In this document: positions 34,410-43,009 of the stretch, piece by piece
Layout: every line of letters starts with the position of its first letter
How positions within the stretch are numbered: position 1 is the first letter of the stretch
Source: Streptomyces sp. CB02261
GTDB lineage: Bacteria > Actinomycetota > Actinomycetes > Streptomycetales > Streptomycetaceae
Reading direction: 5' to 3'
DNA: 64,000 bases
NCBI RefSeq assembly: GCF_001905665.1
Contig: NZ_LIVX01000001.1
Location: 186,001-250,000, forward strand
Made by a program: the position numbers and the translations under genes
Notes under the pieces: model-generated
Told to the model about the DNA's origin: nothing
The model's input: the letters and a program-made list of their open reading frames with translations, nothing else
Database searches by the model: none

Positions 34410-36206
34410 ATGCCGTTGAACCGCCGGACCTTCCTGGAGAGCTCCGTCGCCGTCGGGGCGGGAGCCGCCCTCACCGCCGGGGCCGTCGCCCCCGCCGAGG
34501 CCCAGGAGCGGCGCCCCAAGCCGGCCAAGCGGTACTCCTTCACCGTGATGGGCACCACCGACCTGCACGGGAACGTCTTCAACTGGGACTACTTCACGGA
34601 CAAGGAGTTCGACGACAAGGCGCACAACGACGTCGGTCTCGCCAAGATCTCCACTCTGGTCGACCAGGTCCGCGCGGCGAAGGGCCGCTGCAACACCCTG
34701 CTCATCGACGCCGGCGACACGATCCAGGGCACCCAGCTGTCCTACTACTACGCCAAGGTCGACCCGATCACGAAGACCGGCGGGCCGGTCCACCCGATGG
34801 CCCAGGCCATGAACGCCATCGGGTACGACGCGGCCGCCCTCGGCAACCACGAGTTCAACTACGGCATCCCGGTGCTGCGGAAGTTCGAGGAGCAGTGTGA
34901 CTTCCCGCTGCTCGGCGCCAACGCGCTGGACGCGAAGACGCTGCGTCCGGCCTTCCCGCCGTACAGCATGCACCGGATGCGCACCCCGCACGGCAGGGAC
35001 GTCAAGGTCGCGATACTCGGTCTGACCAATCCGGGCATCGCCATCTGGGACAAGGCGAACGTCAGCGGGAAGATGGTGTTCCCCGGCCTTGAGGAGCAGG
35101 CGGCGAAGTGGGTGCCGAAGCTGCGGTCCATGGGCGCGGACGTGGTGGTCGTCTCGGCGCATTCCGGTTCCAGCGGCACGTCCTCGTACGGTGACCAGCT
35201 CCCCCACATCGAGAACGCGGCCGGGCTGGTCGCCGAGCAGGTGCCGGGTATCGACGCGATCCTCGTCGGTCACGCGCACACCGAGATTCCCGAGTACCGG
35301 GTGAAGAACAAGGAGACGGGCAAGGACGTCGTCCTGTCCGAGCCGCTGAAGTGGGGCCAGCGCCTCACCCTCTTCGACTTCGACCTGGTGTGGGAGAAGG
35401 GTCGCTGGGTGGTGGAGAAGGTCGGCGCGCAGGTCCTGAACTCCAACACGGTGGCGGAGGACCCGGAGATCACGGGGCTGCTCGCGGACGAGCACACGAA
35501 GGTGGTGGCGTACGTCAATCAGGTCATCGGCACGTCCACCGCCGCGATGACCACGGCCGACGCGCCGTGGAAGGACGAGCCGATCATCGACCTGATCAAC
35601 GTGGTCCAGTCGGAGACGGTGAAGGCGGCTCTGGCGGGGGGCGCGTACGCGGACCTGCCGGTGCTCTCGCAGGCGTCCTGCTTCTCCCGGACGGCCCGGA
35701 TCCCGGCCGGCCGGATCACGATCAAGGACGCCGCCGGGCTCTACCCCTTCGAGAACACGATGGAGGCCCGTCTGATGACGGGCGCCCAGCTGAAGGAGTA
35801 CCTGGAGTACTCGGCGCGGTACTACGTGCTGACGCCGGCGGGCGCGCCGGTCGACACCGGGAAGCTGACGAACGCGGACGGCATCCCGGACTACAACTAC
35901 GACGCCGTGTCGGGTCTGACGTACGAGATCGACATCGCGCGGCCGGCCGGTTCGCGGATCGTGGGTCTGGCCTTCGGTGGCGCGCCGATCGACCCGGCGG
36001 CGAAGTTCGTGCTCGCGGTCAACAACTACCGGGCGAGCGGTGGCGGGGCGTTCCCGCACGTGGCGAACGCCCCGCAGCTGTGGTCCAACTCGGACGAGAT
36101 CCGTAACACCATCATCCAGTGGGTGCGGGCGAAGGGGACGGTCGACCCGGCTCTGTTCGCGTCGGTGGACTGGAGGCTGACCCGGGACGGTGTGCCGGTG
36201 TTCTAG
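34410..36206 (+). CDS. Secreted bifunctional metallophosphatase / 5'-nucleotidase
   Basis: A 598-aa secreted phosphoesterase. A twin-arginine signal (NRRTFLESS, then hydrophobic AALTAGAVAPAEA) suggests Tat export. The metallophosphoesterase domain shows VMGTTDLHGN (metal-binding Asp/His), LLIDAGDTIQG, ALGNHEFNYG and ILVGHAHTEIPE. The C-terminal 5'-nucleotidase domain has LYPFENTMEARLMTGAQLKEYLE and AVNNYRASGGGAFPH. It likely releases phosphate from extracellular nucleotides or 2',3'-cyclic nucleotides. The ATG at 34410 is preceded by GGAG; an in-frame ATG 11 codons upstream is unlikely. Confidence 0.93.
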   Translation: MPLNRRTFLESSVAVGAGAALTAGAVAPAEAQERRPKPAKRYSFTVMGTTDLHGNVFNWDYFTDKEFDDKAHNDVGLAKISTLVDQVRAAKGRCNTLLIDAGDTIQGTQLSYYYAKVDPITKTGGPVHPMAQAMNAIGYDAAALGNHEFNYGIPVLRKFEEQCDFPLLGANALDAKTLRPAFPPYSMHRMRTPHGRDVKVAILGLTNPGIAIWDKANVSGKMVFPGLEEQAAKWVPKLRSMGADVVVVSAHSGSSGTSSYGDQLPHIENAAGLVAEQVPGIDAILVGHAHTEIPEYRVKNKETGKDVVLSEPLKWGQRLTLFDFDLVWEKGRWVVEKVGAQVLNSNTVAEDPEITGLLADEHTKVVAYVNQVIGTSTAAMTTADAPWKDEPIIDLINVVQSETVKAALAGGAYADLPVLSQASCFSRTARIPAGRITIKDAAGLYPFENTMEARLMTGAQLKEYLEYSARYYVLTPAGAPVDTGKLTNADGIPDYNYDAVSGLTYEIDIARPAGSRIVGLAFGGAPIDPAAKFVLAVNNYRASGGGAFPHVANAPQLWSNSDEIRNTIIQWVRAKGTVDPALFASVDWRLTRDGVPVF

Positions 36207-36218
36207 AGCGCCGGGTCG

Positions 36219-37631
36219 TCACTGCTGTACGAGGGGCGTCAGCTTCTGGCTCTGGGCCGGGATGCTCGGCGCCTCTCGTGTCTCCAGTCCGAAGCTGGTG
36301 AAGGCGGTGCGGCGCGGGAGGGGGTACGGCTCCTTGCCGGTGATCGAGTTGAGGATGGTGGCGCTGCGCCAGGCGGCGAGGCCGAGGTCGGGGGCGCCGA
36401 CGCCGTGGGTGTGCTTCTCGGCGTTCTGGACGTGGACGGCGCCGGTGACGGACGGGTCGAGGACGAGGCGGTAGCGCTCGTCGATGCGGGCGCGGCCGGC
36501 CGAGTCGTGGCGGAGGTAGGGGTCGAGGCCGGCGAGCATGCGGTCGACGGGGCGTTCGCGGTAGCCGGTGGCGAGGACGACGGCGTCGGTGGTGAGCCGG
36601 GAGCGGGTGCCTTGTTGGCGGTGTTCGAGGTGCAGTTCGACCTGGGTGGTGGCGACGCGGCCGGCGGTGCGGACGTGGACGCCGGGGGTGAGGACGGCGT
36701 CGGGCCAGCCGCCGTGGAGGGTGCGTCGGTAGAGCTCGTCGTGGATGGCGGCGATGGTGTCGGTGTCGATGCCCTTGTGGAGCTGCCATTGGCGGGGGAC
36801 GAGGTCGCCGCGTACGGGTTCGGGGAGGGCGTGGAAGTAGCGGGTGTAGTCGGGGGTGAAGTGCTCCAGGCCCAGCTTGGAGTACTCCATGGGGGCGAAG
36901 GCCTCGGTGCGGGCGAGCCAGTGGATCTTCTCGGCTCCGGCGGGGCGGGCTCTGAGGAGGTCGAGGAAGACCTCGGCGCCGGACTGGCCGGAGCCGATGA
37001 CGGTGACGTGTCCGGCGGCGAGCAGCGTCTCGCGGTGGGCGAGGTAGTCGGCGGAGTGGAAGACGGGGACGCCGGGGGCGTCGGCGAGGGGCTTGAGGGG
37101 CTCGGGGACGTACGGTTCGGTGCCGACGCCGAGGACGACGTTGCGGGTGTAGGCGCGGCCCAGTGCCTCGGCTTCACCGTCCGTGTCGAGTTGGGTGAAG
37201 TCGACTTCGAAGAGGCGCCGCTCGGGGTTCCAGCGGACGGAGTCGACCTGGTGGCCGAAGTGCAGTCCGGGGAGTCGTTCGCTGACCCAGCGGCAGTAGG
37301 CGTCGTATTCGGCGCGTTGGATGTGGAATTTCTCGGCGAAGTAGAAGGGGAAGAGGCGTTCCCGGCTTTTGAGGTAGTTGAGGAAGGTCCAGGGGCTGGC
37401 GGGGTCGGCGAGGGTCACCAGGTCGGCGAGGAAGGGGACCTGGAGGGTGGCGCCGTCGAGGAGGAGGCCGGGGTGCCAGTGGAAGGCGGGCCGCTGCTCG
37501 TAGAAGGTGGTGGCGAGGCCGCCGGGGACGCCTTGGGCGAGGGCGGCGAGTGAGAGGTTGAAGGGGCCGATGCCGACGCCCACCAGGTCGTGGGGCCGGT
37601 CGAGGTCGTCCTTGGGGGTGTTGCCGGTCAT
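36219..37631 (-). CDS. Lysine/ornithine N-hydroxylase family flavoprotein (DesB/IucD-like)
   Basis: A 470-aa FAD/NADPH monooxygenase of the lysine N6-hydroxylase / ornithine N5-oxygenase family. FAD motif VGVGIGPFNLSLAALA is near residue 20, the substrate-binding LVTLADPASPWTFLNYL follows, the NADPH motif VTVIGSGQSGAEVFLDLL is central and the ATGY motif DAVVLATGYRERP is C-terminal. In hydroxamate siderophore paths such enzymes hydroxylate a diamine. The ATG overlaps the decarboxylase stop as ATGA (37628-37631), so the pair is coupled. It ends 12 bp from the convergent nucleotidase. Substrate inferred, probably cadaverine, putrescine or related amine. Confidence 0.92.
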   Translation of the reverse strand: MTGNTPKDDLDRPHDLVGVGIGPFNLSLAALAQGVPGGLATTFYEQRPAFHWHPGLLLDGATLQVPFLADLVTLADPASPWTFLNYLKSRERLFPFYFAEKFHIQRAEYDAYCRWVSERLPGLHFGHQVDSVRWNPERRLFEVDFTQLDTDGEAEALGRAYTRNVVLGVGTEPYVPEPLKPLADAPGVPVFHSADYLAHRETLLAAGHVTVIGSGQSGAEVFLDLLRARPAGAEKIHWLARTEAFAPMEYSKLGLEHFTPDYTRYFHALPEPVRGDLVPRQWQLHKGIDTDTIAAIHDELYRRTLHGGWPDAVLTPGVHVRTAGRVATTQVELHLEHRQQGTRSRLTTDAVVLATGYRERPVDRMLAGLDPYLRHDSAGRARIDERYRLVLDPSVTGAVHVQNAEKHTHGVGAPDLGLAAWRSATILNSITGKEPYPLPRRTAFTSFGLETREAPSIPAQSQKLTPLVQQ

Positions 37632-39001
37632 CGGTGCGTGCTGCCTTCCACGAGGGTGAGGATCTGGGCGAGGTCGCCGGGGGTGGTGTGGGGGTTGAGC
37701 AGGGTGGCCTTGAGCCAGAGGCGGCCGTCGGCCTCGGCGCGGCCGAGGACGGCGCGGCCTTCGGTGAGGAGGGTGCGGCGGATCGTGGCGACGGCCTTGT
37801 CGTCGGCGCCGGTGGGGCGGAAGAGGACGGTGGTGAGGGTGGGGCGGGCGCGCAGGTCGAGTTCCGGTGCTTTCTCGACCAGGTCGGCGAGGTCCTGGGC
37901 GAGGTCCATGCAGGTGTCGACGAGTGCGCCGAGGCCGGTGCGGCCGAGGGCGCGGAGGGTGACGGCCGTCTTGAGGATGTCGGGGCGGCGGGTGGTGCGC
38001 AGGGAGCGGCCGAGGAGGTCGGGGAGGCCGGCTTCGGTGTCGTCGTCGGCGTTGAGGTAGGCGGCGGTGTGGCCGAGGGCGGCGAGGTCGGCGGGGTCGC
38101 GTACGGCGAGGAGTCCGGCGGCGGCCGGCTGCCAGCCGAGTTTGTGCAGGTCGACGGTGACGGTACGGGCACGGTCGAGGCCGTCGAGGAGGTGGCGGTG
38201 GGTGCGGCTGAGGAGGACGGGGCCCCCGTATGCGGCGTCGACGTGGAGTTCGGCGTTGTGGGCGGCGCAGGTGTCGGCGAGCTGCGGCAGTGGGTCGATG
38301 AGGCCCTCGTCGGTGGTGCCCGCGGTGGCGGCGACGAGGACGGGGCCTTCGGTGCGCGCCAGGGCTTCGGCGAGGGCGGCCGGGTCGAGGGTGCCGTTCG
38401 GGGTGGGGACGGTGACCGGTTCGGGGAGGCCGAGGAGCCAGGCGGCGCGGCGGAGGGAGTGGTGGGCGTTCGCGCCGACGACGGTGCGGAGGGCGGCGCC
38501 GTGGCGTTCTCTCGCCAGGAGCAGGGCGAGCTGGTTGGACTCGGTGCCGCCGGTGGTGACGAGCGCGTCGGGGGTCGCCGCTCCGGGGAAGACCTCGGCG
38601 GCGAGGGCCGCCGTGACCGCGGCTTCGAGGGCGGAGGCGGCGGGGGCCTGGTCCCAGGAGTCCATGGACGGGTTGAGCGCGGAGGCGGCGAGGTCCGCGG
38701 CGGCGGCGAGGGCGAGGGGCGGGGTGTGGAGGTGGGCGGCGCAGAGGGGGTGGGCGGGGTCGGCGGCGCCTTCCGCGAGGACGCGGACGAGGGTGCGGAG
38801 GGCCTCGTCCGGGCCGGTGCCGCGCTCCGGCAGGGCCTCGCCCAGCGCCTCGCGCACCCGGCGCGCCACGGCCTCGGGGCCGCCGGCGGGGAGGGGTCCG
38901 CCCCTGGTCTGCGCTCCTTCGCGGAGGGCGTCGAGGGCGGTGCCCAGGAAGCGGCTCAGGGGGGTGGGGTCGGCGGCGAGAGGTGGGGGTGCGGCACGCA
39001 T
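37628..39001 (-). CDS. PLP-dependent diamine decarboxylase (DesA-like)
   Basis: A 457-aa group II PLP decarboxylase. The N-terminal block SALNPSMDSWDQAPAAS, GGTESNQLALLLARERHG, DAAYGGPVLLSR and the PLP-Lys motif VDLHKLGWQP are diagnostic of the family that includes DesA (lysine to cadaverine) and diaminobutyrate decarboxylase. The N-terminal 40 residues differ from classic DesA and are Pro/Ala-rich. I see no obvious ribosome-binding site before the ATG at 39001. No iron box is visible upstream. Product (cadaverine or another diamine) is inferred. Confidence 0.88.
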   Translation of the reverse strand: MRAAPPPLAADPTPLSRFLGTALDALREGAQTRGGPLPAGGPEAVARRVREALGEALPERGTGPDEALRTLVRVLAEGAADPAHPLCAAHLHTPPLALAAAADLAASALNPSMDSWDQAPAASALEAAVTAALAAEVFPGAATPDALVTTGGTESNQLALLLARERHGAALRTVVGANAHHSLRRAAWLLGLPEPVTVPTPNGTLDPAALAEALARTEGPVLVAATAGTTDEGLIDPLPQLADTCAAHNAELHVDAAYGGPVLLSRTHRHLLDGLDRARTVTVDLHKLGWQPAAAGLLAVRDPADLAALGHTAAYLNADDDTEAGLPDLLGRSLRTTRRPDILKTAVTLRALGRTGLGALVDTCMDLAQDLADLVEKAPELDLRARPTLTTVLFRPTGADDKAVATIRRTLLTEGRAVLGRAEADGRLWLKATLLNPHTTPGDLAQILTLVEGSTHR

Positions 39002-39069
39002 GGACGACAGGGTGGCGGGCCGTGGTGGGGGCTGTCCGGGGAGTGGGGGGTTGTGACCCGAACGAGGGA

Positions 39070-39095
39070 ACGGCGCCCCGGTGTCGGGGCGCCGT
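39070..39095 (-). terminator. Terminator between pepN and the decarboxylase gene
   Basis: ACGGCGCCCCG, loop GTGT, CGGGGCGCCGT: an 11-bp perfect stem just after the pepN stop, so the decarboxylase/N-hydroxylase pair must have its own promoter in about 39002-39069. Confidence 0.8.
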
Positions 39096-39103
39096 CCGGT
39101 GGG

Positions 39104-41599
39104 TCAGGAGGTGCGGACCGCGAGGGCGCGGCGGAGGTCGTCCAGCTGGTCGACCAGCTTGCGGCGGAGGGCCGGGATGAGGGTGTCGTCGTCGAGGTGG
39201 CGTTCGCCCAGGGACAGGGACTCCGGGTCGATGGCGTACGCGGGGAAGGCGTAGCGGCCCGCGGCCTCGGCCATGGCGGGGCCCCTGCGGGCGCCGAGGG
39301 CGGTCGCGGCCTCGTAGAAGCGGGGTACGTACTCGCGTACGAGGTCGGCCTGCTCGGGCTGCCAGAAGCCCTGGGCGGTGGCGGTGAAGAGGTAGTTGGA
39401 GAGGGCGTCGGAGTCGAAGAGGGCGGCCCAGGCTTCGGCTTTCGCGTCGGGGGTGGGGAGGGAGGCCCGGCAACGGGCGGCGCCCTCCTGGCCGGTGGCG
39501 CTGGGGTCGCGTTCGAGTTCGGCGGCGATCACGGTCTCGTCGGTGGCGCCGAGGACGGCGAGGCGGGCCAGGATGCGCCAGCGCAGTTCGGGGTCGAGTT
39601 CGGGGCCGCCGTGGACGGTGCCGTCGTCGAGCCAGGAGGCGATCTTGGCGGGGGTGGTGGCGCTGTCGATGAAGGCGCGGACGGCGGTGAGGCGCAGTCC
39701 GGGGGCTTCGCCGTCCTCGGTGTGGCGGATCAGGTCGCGGGCGATCTCGCTGATCTTGGCGAGGGCGGCGGGGCGTTCGTCGTCGGCGACGTAGCGGTCG
39801 GCGATCTGGGTGCGGGCGAAGCCGAGGACGCCCTGGACGATGGCGAGTTCGGTCTCTTCGGTGAGGTGGGCGAGGGCGATCTCCAGGTAGGCGCCGGGTT
39901 CGAGGTCGCCGTCGCGGACCATGTCGCGGAGCGCGTTCCAGATGACGGCGCGGGTCAGCGGGTCGGGGATGCGGGAGAGGCCCCGGAGGGCGGTTTCCTG
40001 CGACTCCTCGTCGAAGCGGAGCTTGGTGTAGGTGAGGTCCTGGTCGTTGAGGACGACGAGGGCGGGGCGGCGGCCGGCGCGCGGGGCGGCCGCCCCTTCC
40101 TGGGGTACGTCGAGTTCGAAGCGCTCGCGCAGGACGAGGCGGCGGGCGTCGACCAGGTCGTGGTCGTAGGCGCCGACGGAGACGCGGTGGGGGCGGCTGC
40201 CGTCCTGGGCGACGGTCAGGTGCCATTGTCCGTCGGCCTCCTCGACGACGGGCGTCAGGGTGTCGACGCCCGTCGTCCGCAGCCACCGCTCGGCCCAGGC
40301 GTGGACGTCGCGGTCGGTGGCGGCGGCCAGGTTGTCGATGAAGTCGGCGAGGGTGGCGTTGCCGAACCGGTGGCGCTTGAAGTGGATGTTGATGCCGGCG
40401 AGGAAGTCCTTCTCGCCGAGCCAGGCGACGAGCTGGCGGAGGGCGGAGGCGCCCTTGGCGTAGGAGATGCCGTCGAAGTTGAGGAGCGCGGAGGCGGTGT
40501 CGGGGACGGCTTCCGGGTCGGGGGCGACGGGGTGGGTGGAGGGCCGCTGGTCGGCCTCGTATCCCCAGGCCTTCCTGGCGATGCCGAAGTCGACCCAGGT
40601 GTCGGGGAAGAGGTCGGCGCAGGCTTCGTTGACGGTCTGGAAGCCCATGTACTCGGCGAAGGACTCGTTCAGCCAGATGTCGTCCCACCAGCGGAGGGTG
40701 ACGAGGTCGCCGAACCACATGTGGGCCATCTCGTGGGCGATGACCATGGCGCGGGTCTGGCGTTCGGTGACGGTGACGGCGGAGCGGAAGACGAACTCGT
40801 CGCGGAAGGTGACGAGGCCGGGGTTCTCCATGGCGCCCGCGTTGAACTCGGGGACGAAGGCCTGGTCGTACGAGTCGAAGGGGTAGGGCTCGTCGAACTT
40901 CTCGTGGTACCGGTCGTAGCAGGCCCTGGTGACGGCGAGGATCTCGTCGGCGTCGGCGTCGAGGTGGGGGGCGAGGGAGCGGCGGCAGTGGATGCCGAAG
41001 GGGAGCCCGGCGTGTTCGGTGCGGATCGAGTGCCAGGGTCCGGCGGCGACGCAGACGAAGTAGGTGGAGAGCAGCGGGGTGGGGGCGGCCTTCCAGGTGC
41101 CGTCGGGCCGGCGCTCGGTGACGCTGTTGGAGAGGACGGTCCAGCCGTCGGGGGCGGTGACGGTCAGCTCGAAGACGGCCTTGAGGTCGGGCTGGTCGAA
41201 GGCGGCGAAGACGCGCTGGACGTCCTCCATGAAGAGCTGGGTGTAGACGTACGACTCGCCGTCGGTGGGGTCCGTGAACCGGTGCATGCCCTCGCCCGTG
41301 CGGGAGTAGCGCATGGTGGTGGTGACGCGCAGCTCGTGCTCGCCCTCGCTGAGGCTCAGCGGGAGCCGGTTGCCGCTGAGGGAGGCCGGGTCGAGGGCTT
41401 CTCCGTCGAGGGTGGCGGAGTGCAGGGTGACGGGCTTGAGCTCGACGAAGGTGTCCCCGGCGGCGCGGGCGGTGAACCGGACGGTGCTGGTCGACTCGAA
41501 GGTCTCTGCGCCGGTGGTGAGGTCGATGTCCACCAGGTAGCGGTGGACGTCGAGGAGCTGGGCACGGGTCTGCGCTTCGTCGCGCGTCAGTACGGACAT
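39104..41599 (-). CDS. pepN: Aminopeptidase N (M1 metallopeptidase)
   Basis: An 831-aa M1 aminopeptidase, cytoplasmic, that removes N-terminal residues from peptides. The exopeptidase motif NAGAMENPGLVTFRDE and the zinc site VIAHEMAHMWFGDLVTLRWWDDIWLNESFAEY are intact; the two His and distal Glu bind zinc. The length matches actinobacterial PepN. The ATG at 41599 begins MSVLTRDEAQTRAQLL, the family norm. It is 90 bp downstream of the asparaginase gene on the same strand, so the two could share a transcript. Confidence 0.96.
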   Translation of the reverse strand: MSVLTRDEAQTRAQLLDVHRYLVDIDLTTGAETFESTSTVRFTARAAGDTFVELKPVTLHSATLDGEALDPASLSGNRLPLSLSEGEHELRVTTTMRYSRTGEGMHRFTDPTDGESYVYTQLFMEDVQRVFAAFDQPDLKAVFELTVTAPDGWTVLSNSVTERRPDGTWKAAPTPLLSTYFVCVAAGPWHSIRTEHAGLPFGIHCRRSLAPHLDADADEILAVTRACYDRYHEKFDEPYPFDSYDQAFVPEFNAGAMENPGLVTFRDEFVFRSAVTVTERQTRAMVIAHEMAHMWFGDLVTLRWWDDIWLNESFAEYMGFQTVNEACADLFPDTWVDFGIARKAWGYEADQRPSTHPVAPDPEAVPDTASALLNFDGISYAKGASALRQLVAWLGEKDFLAGINIHFKRHRFGNATLADFIDNLAAATDRDVHAWAERWLRTTGVDTLTPVVEEADGQWHLTVAQDGSRPHRVSVGAYDHDLVDARRLVLRERFELDVPQEGAAAPRAGRRPALVVLNDQDLTYTKLRFDEESQETALRGLSRIPDPLTRAVIWNALRDMVRDGDLEPGAYLEIALAHLTEETELAIVQGVLGFARTQIADRYVADDERPAALAKISEIARDLIRHTEDGEAPGLRLTAVRAFIDSATTPAKIASWLDDGTVHGGPELDPELRWRILARLAVLGATDETVIAAELERDPSATGQEGAARCRASLPTPDAKAEAWAALFDSDALSNYLFTATAQGFWQPEQADLVREYVPRFYEAATALGARRGPAMAEAAGRYAFPAYAIDPESLSLGERHLDDDTLIPALRRKLVDQLDDLRRALAVRTS

Positions 41600-41688
41600 G
41601 GGCCCTATGCTGCCCGATGCCTCCGGGCGCCGGGGAGGGGCGGTGGGGAACCGCCGGAGGGGGACGGCCGGGTGGGCGGGGCCGGCCG

Positions 41689-42675
41689 TCAGGCGACGCC
41701 GGTGCCGTCGAGGTGGGCGAAGGCGGCCGTGATGCGGGGGCGGTCGTAGCCGTGGGGGCCCGCGGCGCCGCTGGACAGCAGGGTGTGGAGCAGGATCCGG
41801 GCCTTGGCGGGGTCGAGGGGGCCGGCCGGGATCAGTCCGTGGTGGAGCAGGTCGTACTCGGAGCCGGGGCCGCGGTAGGTGCGGGAGAGGGTGGTGCCGC
41901 CGCCCGTACGGGAGGCGAGGACGACCGGGATGCGGCGGGCGAGCTCGGCGAGCGGGTCGACGAGCCAGGCGGGGGCGTGTCCGGCGCCGAAGGCGGCGAC
42001 GACGAGGCCCTGGAAGCGGTGGTCGACGGCGTCGAGGAGTTCGCCGCGGTCGCCCTGGGAGAGGGTCACGAGCGCCACCCGGACGTCGGGGTCGAGCCGG
42101 AGGGGGCAGAGCGCGGCCGGGACGGCGGGGCGGAGCAGGATGCGGGGCTCGCCCTCGACGACGCCGCCGATCGGTCCCGCGCCGGGTGAGGCGAAGGTGG
42201 CGACGGAGGTGGTGTGGGTCTTGCGGGCGAGGCGGGCGGTGTGGATCTCGTCGCCGACGACGACGAGGACGCCGAGGTTCCGGCAGGCCGGGTCGGCGGC
42301 GACCGCGAGTGCGGCGGCGAGGTTGGCGGGTCCGTCGGCGCCCGGCAGGTCGGGGCGGCGCATGGCGCCGGTGACGGCGATCGGCTGCTCGGTGGTGCAG
42401 AGCAGGTCGAGGGTGAAGGCGGTCTCCTCCAGGGTGTCGGTGCCCTGGACGACGACGACGCCGGAGCCGGCGGCGACGGTGGCGCGGACCTCGGCGGCGA
42501 GGGCGGCGAGGTCCTCGTGGCTGAGGGTGGAGCTGGGGACGCGGCGGAAGTCCTTGAGGACGACGTCGTGGTCCGCGCCGAGCTCGGCGAGGACCTCCTG
42601 GCCGCTCATGCGGGCCGCGTCACCGCCTCGTGCGGAGATGGTCCCTCCGAGGGTGAAGACCGTGACGCGGGCCAT
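41689..42675 (-). CDS. L-asparaginase
   Basis: A 328-aa type I/II asparaginase. Catalytic signatures: FTLGGTISARGGDAARMSG (first Thr) and VVVVQGTDTLEETAF (second Thr), plus IAVTGAMRRPDLPGADGPANL. It hydrolyses asparagine to aspartate and ammonia. No signal peptide is visible, so it is cytoplasmic. The ATG at 42675 overlaps the chorismate mutase TGA as ATGA, so the two genes are coupled. Confidence 0.94.
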   Translation of the reverse strand: MARVTVFTLGGTISARGGDAARMSGQEVLAELGADHDVVLKDFRRVPSSTLSHEDLAALAAEVRATVAAGSGVVVVQGTDTLEETAFTLDLLCTTEQPIAVTGAMRRPDLPGADGPANLAAALAVAADPACRNLGVLVVVGDEIHTARLARKTHTTSVATFASPGAGPIGGVVEGEPRILLRPAVPAALCPLRLDPDVRVALVTLSQGDRGELLDAVDHRFQGLVVAAFGAGHAPAWLVDPLAELARRIPVVLASRTGGGTTLSRTYRGPGSEYDLLHHGLIPAGPLDPAKARILLHTLLSSGAAGPHGYDRPRITAAFAHLDGTGVA

Positions 42676-42998
42676 CAGCGTGCTCCGTCCGCAATCGTCT
42701 CGTGGTGGCGGATGACCTCGGCGATGATGAAGTTCAGGAGTTTCTCCGCGAAGGCCGGGTCCAGTTTCGCGTTCTCGGCGAGTTCCCGCAGCCGGGCGAT
42801 CTGGCGTGACTCGCGGGCGGGGTCGGCGGGCGGCAGCTGGTGCCGGGCCTTGAGGACGCCGACCTGCTGGGTGCACTTGAAGCGCTCGGCGAGCATGTGC
42901 ACGACCGCCGCGTCGATGTTGTCGATGCTTTCGCGCAGCCGGGTCAGTTCGGCCCGTACGGACTCGTCGATGGCGTGGGGATCGGTGGGGTCACTCAT
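42675..42998 (-). CDS. Chorismate mutase (AroQ type)
   Basis: A 107-aa AroQ-type chorismate mutase, converting chorismate to prephenate on the way to phenylalanine and tyrosine. The three-helix pattern and catalytic residues are seen: ELTRLRESIDNIDAAVVHMLAERF, QQVGVLKARHQLPP, and RESRQIARLRELAENAKLDPAFAEKLLNFIIAEVIRHHE. No signal peptide, so cytoplasmic. It runs into the asparaginase gene with an ATGA overlap. No other aromatic-pathway genes lie nearby, and the upstream AraC gene is separated by only 11 bp. Confidence 0.94.
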   Translation of the reverse strand: MSDPTDPHAIDESVRAELTRLRESIDNIDAAVVHMLAERFKCTQQVGVLKARHQLPPADPARESRQIARLRELAENAKLDPAFAEKLLNFIIAEVIRHHETIADGAR

Positions 42999-43009
42999 GA
43001 TCTGCGAGC

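Noticed and set aside
39002..39103. Iron box upstream of the decarboxylase/N-hydroxylase pair
   Set aside because: Looked for the TTAGGTTAGGCT-type dyad expected for siderophore genes; none is present in this stretch.
36219..40718. A 1499-residue fusion reading through the N-hydroxylase into the decarboxylase and pepN region
   Set aside because: Only the last 470 residues (the N-hydroxylase) look like protein. The first part is Arg/Pro-rich out-of-frame sequence, and the clear ATG at 37631 marks the real start.
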